A model generated the notes under the pieces. That model did not search any database. It had not been told where the DNA came from and saw only the letters and a list, made by a program, of their open reading frames with translations. Position numbers and translations under genes: made by a program. Of a DNA stretch of 37,597 bases, positions 1 to 8,922 are shown in pieces (the stretch's first letter is position 1; each line of letters starts with the position of its first letter). Origin of the DNA: Dictyobacter arantiisoli (GTDB taxonomy: Bacteria; Chloroflexota; Ktedonobacteria; Ktedonobacterales; Ktedonobacteraceae); contig NZ_BIXY01000071.1 in NCBI RefSeq assembly GCF_008326305.1, positions 1 through 37,597 on the forward strand, in the 5' to 3' direction.

Positions 1-1
1 C

Positions 2-79
2 ACCAAACGTCGAGCGCTTCGCCGTCTTGAGCAATTAGGGTACCAGGTCCAATTACAGCAGGCAGCAGAGACGGCATGA
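2..79 (+). CDS. C-terminal fragment of a possible transposase
   Basis: An open frame enters from the left edge and stops at TGA 77-79. It encodes about 25 residues including RALRRLEQLGYQVQLQQ. The short basic helix followed by LGYxVxL resembles the extreme C-terminus of several bacterial transposases, but 25 residues cannot fix a family. The stop codon lies in the loop of the hairpin at 61-90, as expected for a gene end. It could equally be the tail of another gene; the upstream part is outside the window. Confidence 0.35.
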   Translation, partial: TKRRALRRLEQLGYQVQLQQAAETA

Positions 80-90
80 TCTCTGCTGCC
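61..90 (+). terminator. Hairpin terminator of the left-edge gene
   Basis: A perfect 10-bp inverted repeat (GGCAGCAGAG / CTCTGCTGCC) with a 10-nt loop is followed by TGCTTTTGTGG, a weak T-rich run. The stop codon of the left-edge frame lies in the loop, which fits a rho-independent terminator. Confidence 0.6.
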
Positions 91-106
91 TGCTTTTGTG
101 GAGCGG

Positions 107-182
107 CTATTTTCAGGAGAATACCTGGAATGATGGAGAAGTGTAGGTGCGGCCCGACGTCGCAACGGAGGTCCGCTTTCCC
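107..182 (-). repeat. Dispersed repeat family R1, copy 1
   Basis: Reverse-orientation copy of a repeat also present at 11738-11843 and 34601-34690. It starts with CTATTTTCAGGAGAAT (107-122), one mismatch from the end sequence of the other copies. It continues through the reverse complement of the core GGAAAGCG..CCTC..GCACCTAC (about 143-182). The far end is not recognisable. It is probably a decayed non-autonomous mobile element. Confidence 0.6.
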
Positions 183-619
183 GTTTCTCTGGAACCGCCT
201 GTGTTGTCAGTGAAGTAACAACATATTCCGGGGTAGGTATCGTTGGCTAATTGCTTCTCACTTTGAGCCGATCCTCGGGTATATCCCCTGTACTGTTTGT
301 CCTATTGGGAAAAGGAGTGCAGTGCAGGGGTGTACTAAGCCACAAAGGTGTCTTCCTCTTCTTTAGTGTTTTCCCGGCTTTCCCGGATTTGCCTGTATTC
401 CCGGCTTCATACTATGGATCACTTTGCACTTGCGTGCTATAGTAAAAAGGTGAATGTACCGAGTAGCGATGTAACATTGTCTAATTATTCTGGCTCTGAT
501 ATGCATACAGTGCTATCGTCTGTTGTTTCCTATGTTTCCTGAAAATTTCCTGGCGAGGACAAACCAAGAGTTCTTTTCTACTGGAAAGAATAGAGAGAGG
601 CTGGGAAGCGAGGTAATCA
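183..619. other. Intergenic region, no gene seen
   Basis: Only short open frames without ribosome-binding sites are present. A loose direct repeat of TTCCCGG-type units lies at about 368-408. A weak promoter-like pair (TTGTCT 477-482, 17 bp, TATGCA 500-505) precedes the histidine kinase gene. Nothing else is supportable. Confidence 0.4.
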
Positions 620-2473
620 TTGCACATGCAGGGAAATCAACAAGAACAGGATAATGCTGTGTTAGCGAACCTCTTCCAAGCTGTATTTGAAGAGATGTCG
701 GATGGCGTATTCCTCTACAACCGGTCTGGCTACGTTGTGCATATCAATAAAGCTCTGCAAAAGATGCTGGCAGTGCAACCCGAAACACTTATCGGGCATC
801 ACTATTCGGAATGGCAAGAGCTTTTTGGGGTGCATGCCGAGCCGGGGAAGATACTCAGGACAGAGCAATTACCCGTCGCCAGTATTCTGCAATATACACC
901 CTATGACCATATTCACCAGCGCGAAGCGTGGATTCGTGTGGGCTCCAATGGAGAATTATTGGCTGATGTTACCAGCTCGCCCCTCTTTGATGCGCAAAAG
1001 CACTTAATTGGATGCGCTTCTATCTTTCGTGATGTCACGAGTGAATGCCAGCAAGAGAACCGCACAATCCACGCATTCACTTCCCTGCTAAAGCTGGTAG
1101 AGGCGTTGGCGGTCATTCCCGATCAAGACAATGCCGCGGGCGAAAATGAAAATAAAGAAATCACACCGATTATAGCAGCCGGTCGCATGCTGGCTGAAGC
1201 TGTTTCAGAGGTTATTCCTTGCCGTTATATTGATGTATTTACCATTGAGCCGCCAGATGAACGCCAGCATATTATTGGTTTAAGTGGTCTTTCTGACAGT
1301 GAGGAGCAACAGTTACGTAAAGAAGCCGAAGGTGCTCAACTGGCTAATTACCTGGATACAGCTGCTATTGAGGATCTTTATGCCGACCATGTTGTTACCA
1401 TTGATCTGAAAACGCGGCCTTATACACTACCACATTCGCATTTTGGGGCTCGTTATCGCCTGATTGCGCCAATGGTATTGCGGGAAGAACTAATCGGCTA
1501 CTTTGTGATTGCCAAAACTGACGACGAATATGTGAATGTTGCCATGGCCTATCCTCAAGAAGAGATAGCATTGATTGTCGGAACGGCAAAATTGATTGCG
1601 CTGGTGATCGAGCGAGTCAATTTATTGCAAAAGTGGGCGGAAGTCCATGCCAGTGAACTGGCATTGCGCGAATCCAATCGGCGCTATGATCGTTTTGTAA
1701 ATCTGGCCAGTCATGAATTGAGAACGCCACTCACGACCTTTAAGGGCAACGCGGAACTGGCACTGCGACGTCTCCATAAAATGAAGCGGCAATGTGAAGA
1801 TCGAAATGAGGTGCTGGCAGGTTTAGAGCGCATTCAAGAGCCGCTCGAAAACGCGATTTTGCGGGCGAATACGCAGGTGCGTATGATTGGGGATCTGCTT
1901 GACGCGTCCCGTATTCAAAGAGACAAGTTAACGCTAACCATGGCCCCCTGTAATCTGCAAGATATTGTGCGTGCAGCGATTGATGATGCCCTCGTCTATA
2001 TGCCTGAGCGAACCATCATATTGCATCCACCAGAAGAGAAAGAAACGCTTCTGATTGCCGATGCTGTTCGTTTAAGTCAGGTCGTCATCAATTATCTGAG
2101 CAATGCCATGAAATATTCAAGCAAGGCTTCACCCATTGAAGTGAACATCCTATCCACCGACACCTGCGCCGGGGTCTTGGTGCATGATGAAGGCCCAGGT
2201 TTTACGGCTGAGTATCGGGAAAAGATCTGGGAACGCTTCTATCAATTGCCGGATATTGTCTCACCGGATAATTCTTCCATGAATGGTTTAGGACTTGGCC
2301 TCTATCTCAATCGTGCGGTGATTGATTTGCATCATGGTCAGGTAGGGGTTAGCAGTAATTTAGGTTGTGGATCGACGTTCTGGTTTCTGGTTCCCCGTAA
2401 ACGTGATTCTGAACTTGATGAACATTGCCAGACCTCTAAAGAAGTATGCTTTGATGATCCGATGAATATGTGA
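620..2473 (+). CDS. PAS-domain sensor histidine kinase (orphan)
   Basis: 617-residue soluble sensor kinase. Residues about 20-140 form a PAS domain (SDGVFLYNRSGYVVHINKA), ending in the FRDVT segment typical of PAS proteins. Residues about 185-345 look like a GAF-type sensory domain. The HisKA H-box is ASHELRTPL with the phospho-accepting His365. The ATPase has an N-box (NYLSNAMKYSS), a G1 box (DEGPGF) and a G2 box (GLGLGLYL), so catalysis should be intact. No transmembrane segment is visible, so the signal is probably cytoplasmic. No response regulator is adjacent. The start is uncertain: TTG 620 sits 6 nt after GAGG (610-613), while ATG 626 is two codons later with 12-nt spacing. The ligand is unknown. 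Confidence 0.9.
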   Translation: MHMQGNQQEQDNAVLANLFQAVFEEMSDGVFLYNRSGYVVHINKALQKMLAVQPETLIGHHYSEWQELFGVHAEPGKILRTEQLPVASILQYTPYDHIHQREAWIRVGSNGELLADVTSSPLFDAQKHLIGCASIFRDVTSECQQENRTIHAFTSLLKLVEALAVIPDQDNAAGENENKEITPIIAAGRMLAEAVSEVIPCRYIDVFTIEPPDERQHIIGLSGLSDSEEQQLRKEAEGAQLANYLDTAAIEDLYADHVVTIDLKTRPYTLPHSHFGARYRLIAPMVLREELIGYFVIAKTDDEYVNVAMAYPQEEIALIVGTAKLIALVIERVNLLQKWAEVHASELALRESNRRYDRFVNLASHELRTPLTTFKGNAELALRRLHKMKRQCEDRNEVLAGLERIQEPLENAILRANTQVRMIGDLLDASRIQRDKLTLTMAPCNLQDIVRAAIDDALVYMPERTIILHPPEEKETLLIADAVRLSQVVINYLSNAMKYSSKASPIEVNILSTDTCAGVLVHDEGPGFTAEYREKIWERFYQLPDIVSPDNSSMNGLGLGLYLNRAVIDLHHGQVGVSSNLGCGSTFWFLVPRKRDSELDEHCQTSKEVCFDDPMNM

Positions 2474-2497
2474 TGCTCTGACAAGACAAAAAGAGAG

Positions 2498-2532
2498 AAA
2501 TGACCAGGCAACAGCACGTTGCCTGGTCATTT
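2498..2532 (+). terminator. Rho-independent terminator after the histidine kinase
   Basis: Perfect 15-bp stem (AAATGACCAGGCAAC with its complement), 5-nt loop AGCAC, then a T-rich run. It begins 25 bases after the kinase stop codon. Confidence 0.9.
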
Positions 2533-2551
2533 TTGTTGATGCGCTGTCGCG

Positions 2552-2754
2552 CTAGTACTCTGTTCCTCTTCATTTGAAGGGTGCCGCCTGCGGCGGCGAG
2601 GAAAAGAAGAAAAAGGGGTATTTGGGGACACCCCAAACCCCGGCAAAGGGCTCGCCGCCCTTTGCAATCCCGCTTGAAAAGCCTTACGTTCGCACCTATG
2701 GGCTTGCAGCCCCTTGCATCCCCGCTTTTCAAATGAAGGGTAACGCAGTACTAG
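2552..2754. repeat. MITE-like element, repeat family R2 copy 1
   Basis: A 203-bp segment bounded by inverted repeats of 27 bp with 5 mismatches (2552-2578 and 2728-2754). Both carry CTAGTACT at the outer edge and TTCAAATGAAG at the inner edge. The interior holds small palindromes: TTTGGGG/CCCCAAA (2621-2637) and GCAAAGGGC/GCCCTTTGC (2643-2665). It shares long blocks, such as TGCAATCCCGCTT and TACGTTCGCACCTATGGG, with repeats at 21823-21967 and 30984-31169. It has no coding capacity, so it is probably a non-autonomous element. Confidence 0.7.
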
Positions 2755-2834
2755 AGGCTGTGTGAAAAGCGCTCACTGATTATCTTCAGTTGGCTTCGCA
2801 GGCCAGGCGAAACTACTTCTCACACAGCCTCTAG
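2751..2834. mobile_element. Mini inverted-repeat element flanked by CTAG
   Basis: 84 bp with 19-bp ends matching at 18 positions (2751-2769 and 2816-2834): CTAGAGGCTGTGTGAAAAG against CTAGAGGCTGTGTGAGAAG. The outer CTAG on each side looks like a 4-bp target duplication, leaving ends beginning AGGCTGTGTGA, which resemble termini of IS5- or IS1182-like insertion sequences. There is no transposase, so this is a deletion derivative or MITE. Its left CTAG coincides with the right end of the R2 element. It can also fold as a hairpin and may end transcription of the convergent minus-strand gene. Confidence 0.75.
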
Positions 2835-2864
2835 ATTATGCTTTATACCATTGGAAGGCGAGCA

Positions 2865-4793
2865 CTACCACAAGCCATGTTGACGGCGTTTCCCTTTATA
2901 GGGAGCATTCTTCGGGGTGGTTTGACCAGCTGATGCGGGAGCAGTGGGCTGAACTGTTGGTGTCGCGGTACCTGTAGCTGGTGCTCCGGTACCTGCGACT
3001 GCTGTAGCCGTGGCTGTCACGGTGCCCGTAGCTGCAACTGGTGTACCCGTGCCTGCCCCTGCGCCAGTACCTGCGGCTGCCCCTGCAAGGGTGGCTGTGC
3101 CGGTAGTACCATTTGCAACGATGGGGGCACAAGCAACTACCGCATTGTTCTGTGCGGGATCGGTGACGGTGAAGAACCAATTCGCTGGAAGTTTCTGCCT
3201 TCCTTGCAAATTGTTGATAAGCGCATTGGCCATGTTCTGACTATTGGCATCAGTAGTTTCAGCCCGGGTGAAGAAGGGCTTGTTTTTGCAACTGCGCTTG
3301 ACTACATTAAGATTAATCTGCTGGTTGGGATGATTTGGATAGGTGACAGTCGATGTAAGGGTTGCGTTACCAGCAGCAGGATTTAAGGTGATCGTCGCAT
3401 TGCCGGTTGCGGCCTGCGCGGCACCACCTGTTGTCGTACCACCTGTGGCACCGCCCGCTGCGGCTCCCGGTAATTTAATCGTGGCGGCGGTTACCACACC
3501 ATTGCCATTCATCTGAACCGTGACGGGATTGGGCTGATTGAGCAGATTTGGGCAATTCAGCAGGGTATAGGCTTGCATAAAGCGATTTGCCAGGAAGGTG
3601 AAGAGCGAGTTTGCGGCTGCTGGATCAGGCGATGTGCGATTGATAGTGATGGTCATATCGCCCTGGATATGTGGCAGGCCAACGTTAAGATAGTTCTGGC
3701 AGTAGGTTGTACCGTCGGTAGGCAGGATATTGCCAGGGTTTTGATCAACGCCTTTGCGATAGAGAATGGTTTTGTCCTGGCTCTGCGCATTGTTGACGAG
3801 CACCATCGGATCAGTCAGAGGAACCAGGGCAATGGGAGCTTGCTGCAATGCGTTTGCCTGAATCTCGTCCATTGCCAGCGAAAGGGTCATGGTACCAGCA
3901 TTGGCCAGATCGGGCGCCTGCCAGGGCTGGCAACCTAGAGCTGGATCAATAAACCTGGTGACCAGGGCATTATCACTGGGATTTCCCAGGACGGTCGCGT
4001 TAGCCAGTTGTGCCTGATTGGCGGCGGTGAGCTGAGCGGTCTGACCATTGGCGTTCGCCAGATATTGTGTCTGGACATTATCGCTTTGATCCTGATCGAC
4101 GACGCTGAAATCCCGTGTAGTGGGACAGGGCTTACCATCGTTTGCCATGCCCAGAGCCGGAATCTTGACCAGTCCATTGGCGATGCCCTGATTGACTGCG
4201 GCAAAGAAGTTGGGCGCATTACAGTAGGAGAACTGGCCGAAAATGGAACCATTTAAACCATTGGCGCATTGTGCCTGTGCCAGTACATTAGCATCCTGCT
4301 GAGCACCCTGTAAGGTCAGATTAGTGCCATTAAAACCAAACCAGAGACCGACCACGGCATTGGCAGGCAGGGTAGGAGCCGTTGGAACTACCGCAGGTTG
4401 TGTTCCCTGATCGATGACCAGCGGGTTGTAAACGCTGAATGCCCCGGTCGCGGGATCGTAAATAGTCGCCTGTACAAAGGCCCCCTGGGTAGGATTGGCT
4501 TCATTACAGGCCCCATTGGCAGCGGCGTCTGGCGCGAATAACTGATAGGGGGTCGCCAGTCCCTGGGCGGTCAATGCATTGGCCGGGACGACCAGCGTAC
4601 AGTTTGGATTGATGACTGCCGTTGCTGCATGGGAATTGAGACGTGGCAGCACCACTATCACGCTCACGGCAATAATCGCCAGCAATACAGGGACGCTAAT
4701 CCCAATCAGGAGCAGTGGTGAAGGACGCCGGTGTCGATTACGTCCATACATGGATGAACTTGGTGTTGAGGTATCTCGCGATTTAGTAAGCAT
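2865..4793 (-). CDS. Large membrane-anchored, low-complexity extracytoplasmic protein
   Basis: 642 residues of unknown function. The N-terminus is basic and Ser/Thr-rich, followed by one strong membrane helix (LLLIGISVPVLLAIIAVSVIVV, split here as LLLIGISVPVLL and AIIAVSVIVV). It is therefore a signal anchor with an outside domain of about 590 residues rich in Asn, Ala, Gln and Thr, with scattered Cys pairs. A Gly/Ala/Thr spacer lies near residues 445-470. The last 90 residues are an Ala-Thr-Gly-Pro tail ending in basic residues. ATG 4793 is preferred over TTG 4805, because GAGGAAAG lies just before the ATG. It follows the ferritin-like gene on the same strand after 220 bp, so the two may be functionally linked. 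I cannot assign a family. Confidence 0.8.
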   Translation of the reverse strand: MLTKSRDTSTPSSSMYGRNRHRRPSPLLLIGISVPVLLAIIAVSVIVVLPRLNSHAATAVINPNCTLVVPANALTAQGLATPYQLFAPDAAANGACNEANPTQGAFVQATIYDPATGAFSVYNPLVIDQGTQPAVVPTAPTLPANAVVGLWFGFNGTNLTLQGAQQDANVLAQAQCANGLNGSIFGQFSYCNAPNFFAAVNQGIANGLVKIPALGMANDGKPCPTTRDFSVVDQDQSDNVQTQYLANANGQTAQLTAANQAQLANATVLGNPSDNALVTRFIDPALGCQPWQAPDLANAGTMTLSLAMDEIQANALQQAPIALVPLTDPMVLVNNAQSQDKTILYRKGVDQNPGNILPTDGTTYCQNYLNVGLPHIQGDMTITINRTSPDPAAANSLFTFLANRFMQAYTLLNCPNLLNQPNPVTVQMNGNGVVTAATIKLPGAAAGGATGGTTTGGAAQAATGNATITLNPAAGNATLTSTVTYPNHPNQQINLNVVKRSCKNKPFFTRAETTDANSQNMANALINNLQGRQKLPANWFFTVTDPAQNNAVVACAPIVANGTTGTATLAGAAAGTGAGAGTGTPVAATGTVTATATAVAGTGAPATGTATPTVQPTAPASAGQTTPKNAPYKGKRRQHGLW

Positions 4794-4952
4794 TTCTTTC
4801 CTCAATCTCTTTCAATCAGAATACGAATGTTCAGTATCAGTAGCACGACCGTCCTTTGCAATCTTTTCACTCATGAATAAAAGTACTGACAGGTATTTTA
4901 TCAATACTACTTTTCCTGTCACTTCAATCCCATAGAAGTGTGAGAGCAAAGC

Positions 4953-4991
4953 ACGAACACCACACGACCAGATCAATGCGAAGGTGTTCGT
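4953..4991 (-). terminator. Hairpin between the ferritin-like and low-complexity genes
   Basis: Perfect 9-bp inverted repeat ACGAACACC / GGTGTTCGT with a 21-nt loop, just downstream of the ferritin-like stop codon on the minus strand. No T-run follows, so it may be an mRNA-stability or attenuation element rather than a full terminator. Confidence 0.35.
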
Positions 4992-5013
4992 CTTGCCCTT
5001 CATATACATTCAC

Positions 5014-5814
5014 TTAGAATTTCAAATGAGCCATCACCGGAGTTGCAGGCATCACTGTTGGATTTGTCATGGTCACTGCATCCCAGTTGGTTGCAGCTGG
5101 ATTGAACAGGAAGCTATTTCCATTCATAGGTGTGAGATATCCCGCATTCTTGAGGAAGGTTGGAGCATCGGCAACCGCCTTCAGCAGAAGAGGTGCAAAC
5201 GCTTCATTATTGGCCGGGAACTGCGCTCCGATGACACGACCAATCACACGGTGTTCCGCCTCAATCGCGGCGATTTGTCCGGCCATCTGTGCCAGGTCAG
5301 CGCGTCCCCACTGGGCGAATTCTTTAACCGCCGCCAGATACGCTGCCACGAAGGCCGCCTCTAACTGTTGCTGTACTCTGAGGAAAAGTTCAATGTTTTC
5401 AAATGTTTGAATACCGAACGGGAAGCTAAATTTATTCGTCAGCGCCTTCGCTCCCTGTCGCTGCAGAAACTTGAGATGCATTTGTTCCTCGATGAGGGCC
5501 GCACGGATATCTAAGCGACTGGTAGCTCGTAATCCCAGGCGGTCCGCATGCAACCAGGCTTCAGTATAAAAGACTACGGCCAACGTTTCTGCTGTTGCTG
5601 CGATGTTCAGAATGTTACGAATCGCTTGATTCTTCCTGGCATCACCCTGATCATTGCTCGCAGCATGCGCTCCCTCGGTTTGATGTTGTGTGAGGAGAAC
5701 ACCAGCCCCAACGACACCACCAACTGCCGCCAGGCTAGAGACACCTACCACAGCTCCTTTGAGGGCGGAACGACGGGAAGAGTTGTACGTTGATTTTTTG
5801 AATGTTGGCTTCAT
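5014..5814 (-). CDS. Tat-exported ferritin-like domain protein
   Basis: 266 residues. The N-terminus carries a twin-arginine signal (SSRRSALKG), then a hydrophobic Ala/Val/Gly helix to about residue 43, so it is exported folded, probably with its metal cofactor. Residues about 60-230 form a four-helix ferritin-like domain of the Ferritin_2 type. Candidate ligand pairs are ETLAVVFYTEA with EEQMHLKF, and LEAAFVAAY with EAEHRVIGR. Family members are often linked to stress or desiccation, but the reaction is unknown. The start ATG at 5814 is preceded by AAGGTA at a slightly long spacing. The gene is upstream of the low-complexity anchored protein on the same strand. Confidence 0.85.
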   Translation of the reverse strand: MKPTFKKSTYNSSRRSALKGAVVGVSSLAAVGGVVGAGVLLTQHQTEGAHAASNDQGDARKNQAIRNILNIAATAETLAVVFYTEAWLHADRLGLRATSRLDIRAALIEEQMHLKFLQRQGAKALTNKFSFPFGIQTFENIELFLRVQQQLEAAFVAAYLAAVKEFAQWGRADLAQMAGQIAAIEAEHRVIGRVIGAQFPANNEAFAPLLLKAVADAPTFLKNAGYLTPMNGNSFLFNPAATNWDAVTMTNPTVMPATPVMAHLKF

Positions 5815-6711
5815 TTGCTTAAAGTACCTTTCTTGCTAAATACTACTCAAGTCTTTTCAAACCACTATTGTCTATCGAACGCATCGTACTGTTCTGCTAC
5901 GCACCATTTTACCGATGCAAGTACCTGCCTACCTGTTATCAGGTTGACTGTATGAGCAAGCATGCTTCACGAATGCATCTGCCTCTCAATTCCTTGCCAA
6001 CTTGTTTCAAGGCGCTCCTCAGTGGATCTGTGAGAATAATAACACAAAAAAAACCTCTTTCAGCGTGAAGTGTATTTGATAATATAAAAGTACCAATGTG
6101 GCATTGAGGAACTTTAACCTTCAATACAAATAAATGATGAAATATTGCTATTGTGAAAGCTTTCTGTAAAAATAGCGTTCTTTAAACGTGGAGAAAACTT
6201 TAGCGATTTATCGTTCCTGGTGGGATCAATACATTTTTCGACTATCGTTGGAGTGTTGGTGGTCGTGTTTGGTGTGGTGGTGATGGGGTTACTAAAGATC
6301 ACAATTTTTATTTTTGTGATCTTTATACTCGCGATTGTCGCCAGAATATATCTTTGTATGACGAGAAATGGATTGTTAGGTCTATTATTTGTGCAGAGAT
6401 TATAACAGAAACTTTTGCCATAGAGCTTTCGTATTACCTGTGAGGATTAGCATTTACCTCAACTTAAACTGTTGTCCTTACAACATGTCGACAGCTGCAT
6501 ATTGGTGAAAAGCAAGCATTTTGAGCAAGTCATAGAGCATGAGCTGATGCTGCTCTGTGAGTGAGATGAACGAACGTATCCATTATTATTGTTGATGGCA
6601 TGAAAGGCAATATGTCCCTTTATTCATCTCTTTCTGATCAATCACCTGTCGAGATGGAGTCGGAAGGAGATCGATTTTGGCTCGCCCCTTTCATCCTCAG
6701 AGGTATATATT
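5815..6711. other. Long intergenic region with one palindrome
   Basis: About 900 AT-rich bases between divergent genes. The clearest signal is a perfect 12-bp inverted repeat, TAAAGATCACAA / TTGTGATCTTTA (6293-6304 and 6314-6325), with a 9-nt spacer. A GTG-initiated frame at 6220-6405 would give a 61-residue, very hydrophobic peptide across it, but it has no ribosome-binding site. No convincing promoter was found. Confidence 0.4.
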
Positions 6712-7656
6712 ATGTCAACACGAAGTGAAATTGTGGCAGGCGTTTTTGCCCAGGAGGAGCAGGCGGAACAGGCACTGAAGGCACTCGAGCAGGCAGGATT
6801 TATCGAGGAGCAACTTGGTGTGGCGGCACCGACTGAAAAGCATATTGATCTTTTAAGCGCGCTCCGCAACCTGGATGTTCCAACTGAACGTGCCAATTAC
6901 TATGCCCAGGAATTTAGCAATGGTCGAACGGTTGTGTCAGTCAGGCCTGATGGTCGTACGCAGGAGGCGTTAGCTATATTGCGGCGCTATGGTGCTGAGG
7001 ATTACGATCAAAGCAGGGCACCAACACAAACAGAGACTGCTACTTCTGAGATGGCTGAACAAAGTATGACAGCAGCGCGCGGAGATACCGCAGCTCCTGG
7101 TATGTCAGTAGACAATATCGCGGCATCTCAGAGAGGGATGTCCGCTTCTGATATTGATGAGCAAAGAGCTACAGCAGGCCAGGGTGGTGTTGGTATGACT
7201 GATCAAACACTAGCGCAGGGGCGAGATGCATTCCAGCAGCGGCGTTCACTCAAGTTGCGAGAGGAACAACTTGCAGTGGATAAAGAACGTGTGCAGACTG
7301 GTGAGGCCAAACTGCATAAGGAAGTGGTCACGGAACAGAAAACGATAGATGTTCCGGTCAGCCGCGAAGAGATGGTGATTGAACGCCGTTCCCTCTCTGG
7401 TGATCAAGTTGATGCAGCCCCCATCGGTGAAGGAGAGACGATACGCGTGCCCTTGAGTGAAGAGAAAGTCAATATCAATAAAGAAACGGTTGTCACAGGT
7501 GAGGTTGCTATCGGCAAACAATTTGTGCAGGATAAACAGCGTGTAACGGAGACGACGCGGCGTGAAGAGCCACTCGTTGAGCATGAAGGGGATGTCTCGG
7601 ATCTGATCATTCATGATACAAATCCCGATGCTCCCAGCGCTCTACCACCGGCATAG
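6712..7656 (+). CDS. GSP17M-like / DUF2382 (YsnF-type) stress protein, paralogue 1
   Basis: 314 residues, soluble. Residues 1-95 resemble the general stress protein 17M (YflT) domain (IVAGVFAQEEQAEQALKALE). A Thr/Ser/Ala-rich linker follows to about 180. Residues about 185-300 are a DUF2382 domain of the YsnF/AvaK type, with repeating IDVPVSREEMVIERR, IRVPLSEEKVNINKE and TGEVAIGK motifs. Such proteins are stress-associated; the biochemical role is not known. AGAGG lies 8 nt before the ATG. The next gene on the same strand is a paralogue with the same domain order, 188 bp away, so this is a tandem duplication. Confidence 0.88.
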   Translation: MSTRSEIVAGVFAQEEQAEQALKALEQAGFIEEQLGVAAPTEKHIDLLSALRNLDVPTERANYYAQEFSNGRTVVSVRPDGRTQEALAILRRYGAEDYDQSRAPTQTETATSEMAEQSMTAARGDTAAPGMSVDNIAASQRGMSASDIDEQRATAGQGGVGMTDQTLAQGRDAFQQRRSLKLREEQLAVDKERVQTGEAKLHKEVVTEQKTIDVPVSREEMVIERRSLSGDQVDAAPIGEGETIRVPLSEEKVNINKETVVTGEVAIGKQFVQDKQRVTETTRREEPLVEHEGDVSDLIIHDTNPDAPSALPPA

Positions 7657-7844
7657 TATCCAGCAGCGTGCTTTCGCATAGGCTTATTTTGCCTATCGCC
7701 TGATGGAATGGTAAATCTTTATCGTGATAGCGTCCTTACGTTGCCAGACCACTGCCGGCTGGTAGGATGCAGTTTATGAGCATGAGGTGTAAGTAGCGCA
7801 TATTGCTCTTTATCTATTAATTCGTGAAGAATTGGAGAACACAC

Positions 7845-8921
7845 ATGGCTACAACTGGAACTGGAATAGGCGTCTTCGAGAATGCTGAAACGGCAGAGAA
7901 TGCGCTTAATGCCCTTTATAAAGCTGGCTTTAATCACGAGCACATTTATATATCAAAACACCACACATCCGGCGGATTTTTGTCGGGCGTGAAAAAGGCC
8001 TTTACCGGAGAGGACAGCACATCAGAGCATACTGTGGCTGATGATCTCTCCGCAATGGGACTTCCAGATGACGAGGTTCAGTATTATGAGCAGGAGTATG
8101 AGGCCGGTCATCCTGTGATCGCGGTAAAAGAGAGTGGCCGTGAGCAGGAAGCCGCGAATATTCTGCAGGAAAACGGCGCTCATGCCTATAATGCAGGAGC
8201 AGGCAGAGGTCAAACAACCCGTTCTACTGGTACAACCCGCGCTGACATGGACCGCTCAACCACGGAGGCAGGGACAGGGACCGGACACACCACGCGTTCG
8301 TCCGATCCTATGCGTAGGGAGATGGATCGCCCTGAGAGCGGGATGGGTGCAGGTGGTGTAAAGCCTTCTATGGATCCAACGCGTACAGATATGGATCGTG
8401 GCATTGATCCTTCTCAGGCCAATATTGCTGGTAGAACTGGTATGAGTGAGGCGGCGCGCTCTGGCCGCGCTCGTGATATTGATGAAGAAGGTGCCCGCAA
8501 TGTGCGGTTACGCGAGGAACAACTGCGAGTGGAAAAGGAGCGGGTACAAACGGGAGAAGTCGGGTTACACAAAGAGGTTGTGACGGAACAGCAATCTATT
8601 GATGTTCCGGTGTCACATGAAGAGGTCTATATTGAGCGCCATCCTGTGGGAGGAGGGAATGTTGATGACAGTGGTGTACCACTAGGACAGGATGAGACGA
8701 TCAATATTCCTCTCAGCGGAGAGCAGGTCAGAGTGAGCAAGGAAACGAAAGCGACCGGCGAGGTTTCGATTGGTAAGCATGAGGTTGAAGGAACGCAGCA
8801 AGTCAGCGACGCTGTGAAGCATGAAGAGGCCCGCGTCGAGCAACAGGGCAACTCCCGTATCCGTGAAGGAAAAGATAGCGATACGTTTCCTCCCGATAAG
8901 AAAGGTGAAAAAAGAATTTAG
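7845..8921 (+). CDS. GSP17M-like / DUF2382 (YsnF-type) stress protein, paralogue 2
   Basis: 358 residues with the same plan as its upstream neighbour: an N-terminal GSP17M-like domain (GIGVFENAETAENALNALYK), a longer linker and a C-terminal DUF2382 domain (residues about 220-340). The linker contains imperfect repeats of a Thr-Arg-x-Asp-Met-Asp-Arg unit (RADMDR, RREMDR, RTDMDR) that the first paralogue lacks. ATG 7845 has GGAG 7 nt upstream; GTG 7824 would put that site inside the coding region and is rejected. The tail is charged and lysine-rich. Transcription should stop at the long hairpin beginning 2 bases after the stop. Confidence 0.88.
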   Translation: MATTGTGIGVFENAETAENALNALYKAGFNHEHIYISKHHTSGGFLSGVKKAFTGEDSTSEHTVADDLSAMGLPDDEVQYYEQEYEAGHPVIAVKESGREQEAANILQENGAHAYNAGAGRGQTTRSTGTTRADMDRSTTEAGTGTGHTTRSSDPMRREMDRPESGMGAGGVKPSMDPTRTDMDRGIDPSQANIAGRTGMSEAARSGRARDIDEEGARNVRLREEQLRVEKERVQTGEVGLHKEVVTEQQSIDVPVSHEEVYIERHPVGGGNVDDSGVPLGQDETINIPLSGEQVRVSKETKATGEVSIGKHEVEGTQQVSDAVKHEEARVEQQGNSRIREGKDSDTFPPDKKGEKRI

Positions 8922-8922
8922 C

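Noticed and set aside
251-542. Two short frames before the histidine kinase
   Set aside because: No ribosome-binding site, unnatural composition, and mutually overlapping in different frames.
2574-2765. 63-residue frame inside the R2 element
   Set aside because: Made entirely of inverted-repeat sequence; there is no plausible start site.
6220-6405. 61-residue hydrophobic open frame
   Set aside because: GTG start without any ribosome-binding site, and it runs across a 12-bp palindrome in an AT-rich spacer. Hydrophobicity here follows from T-rich sequence. Kept only as a remark on the region.
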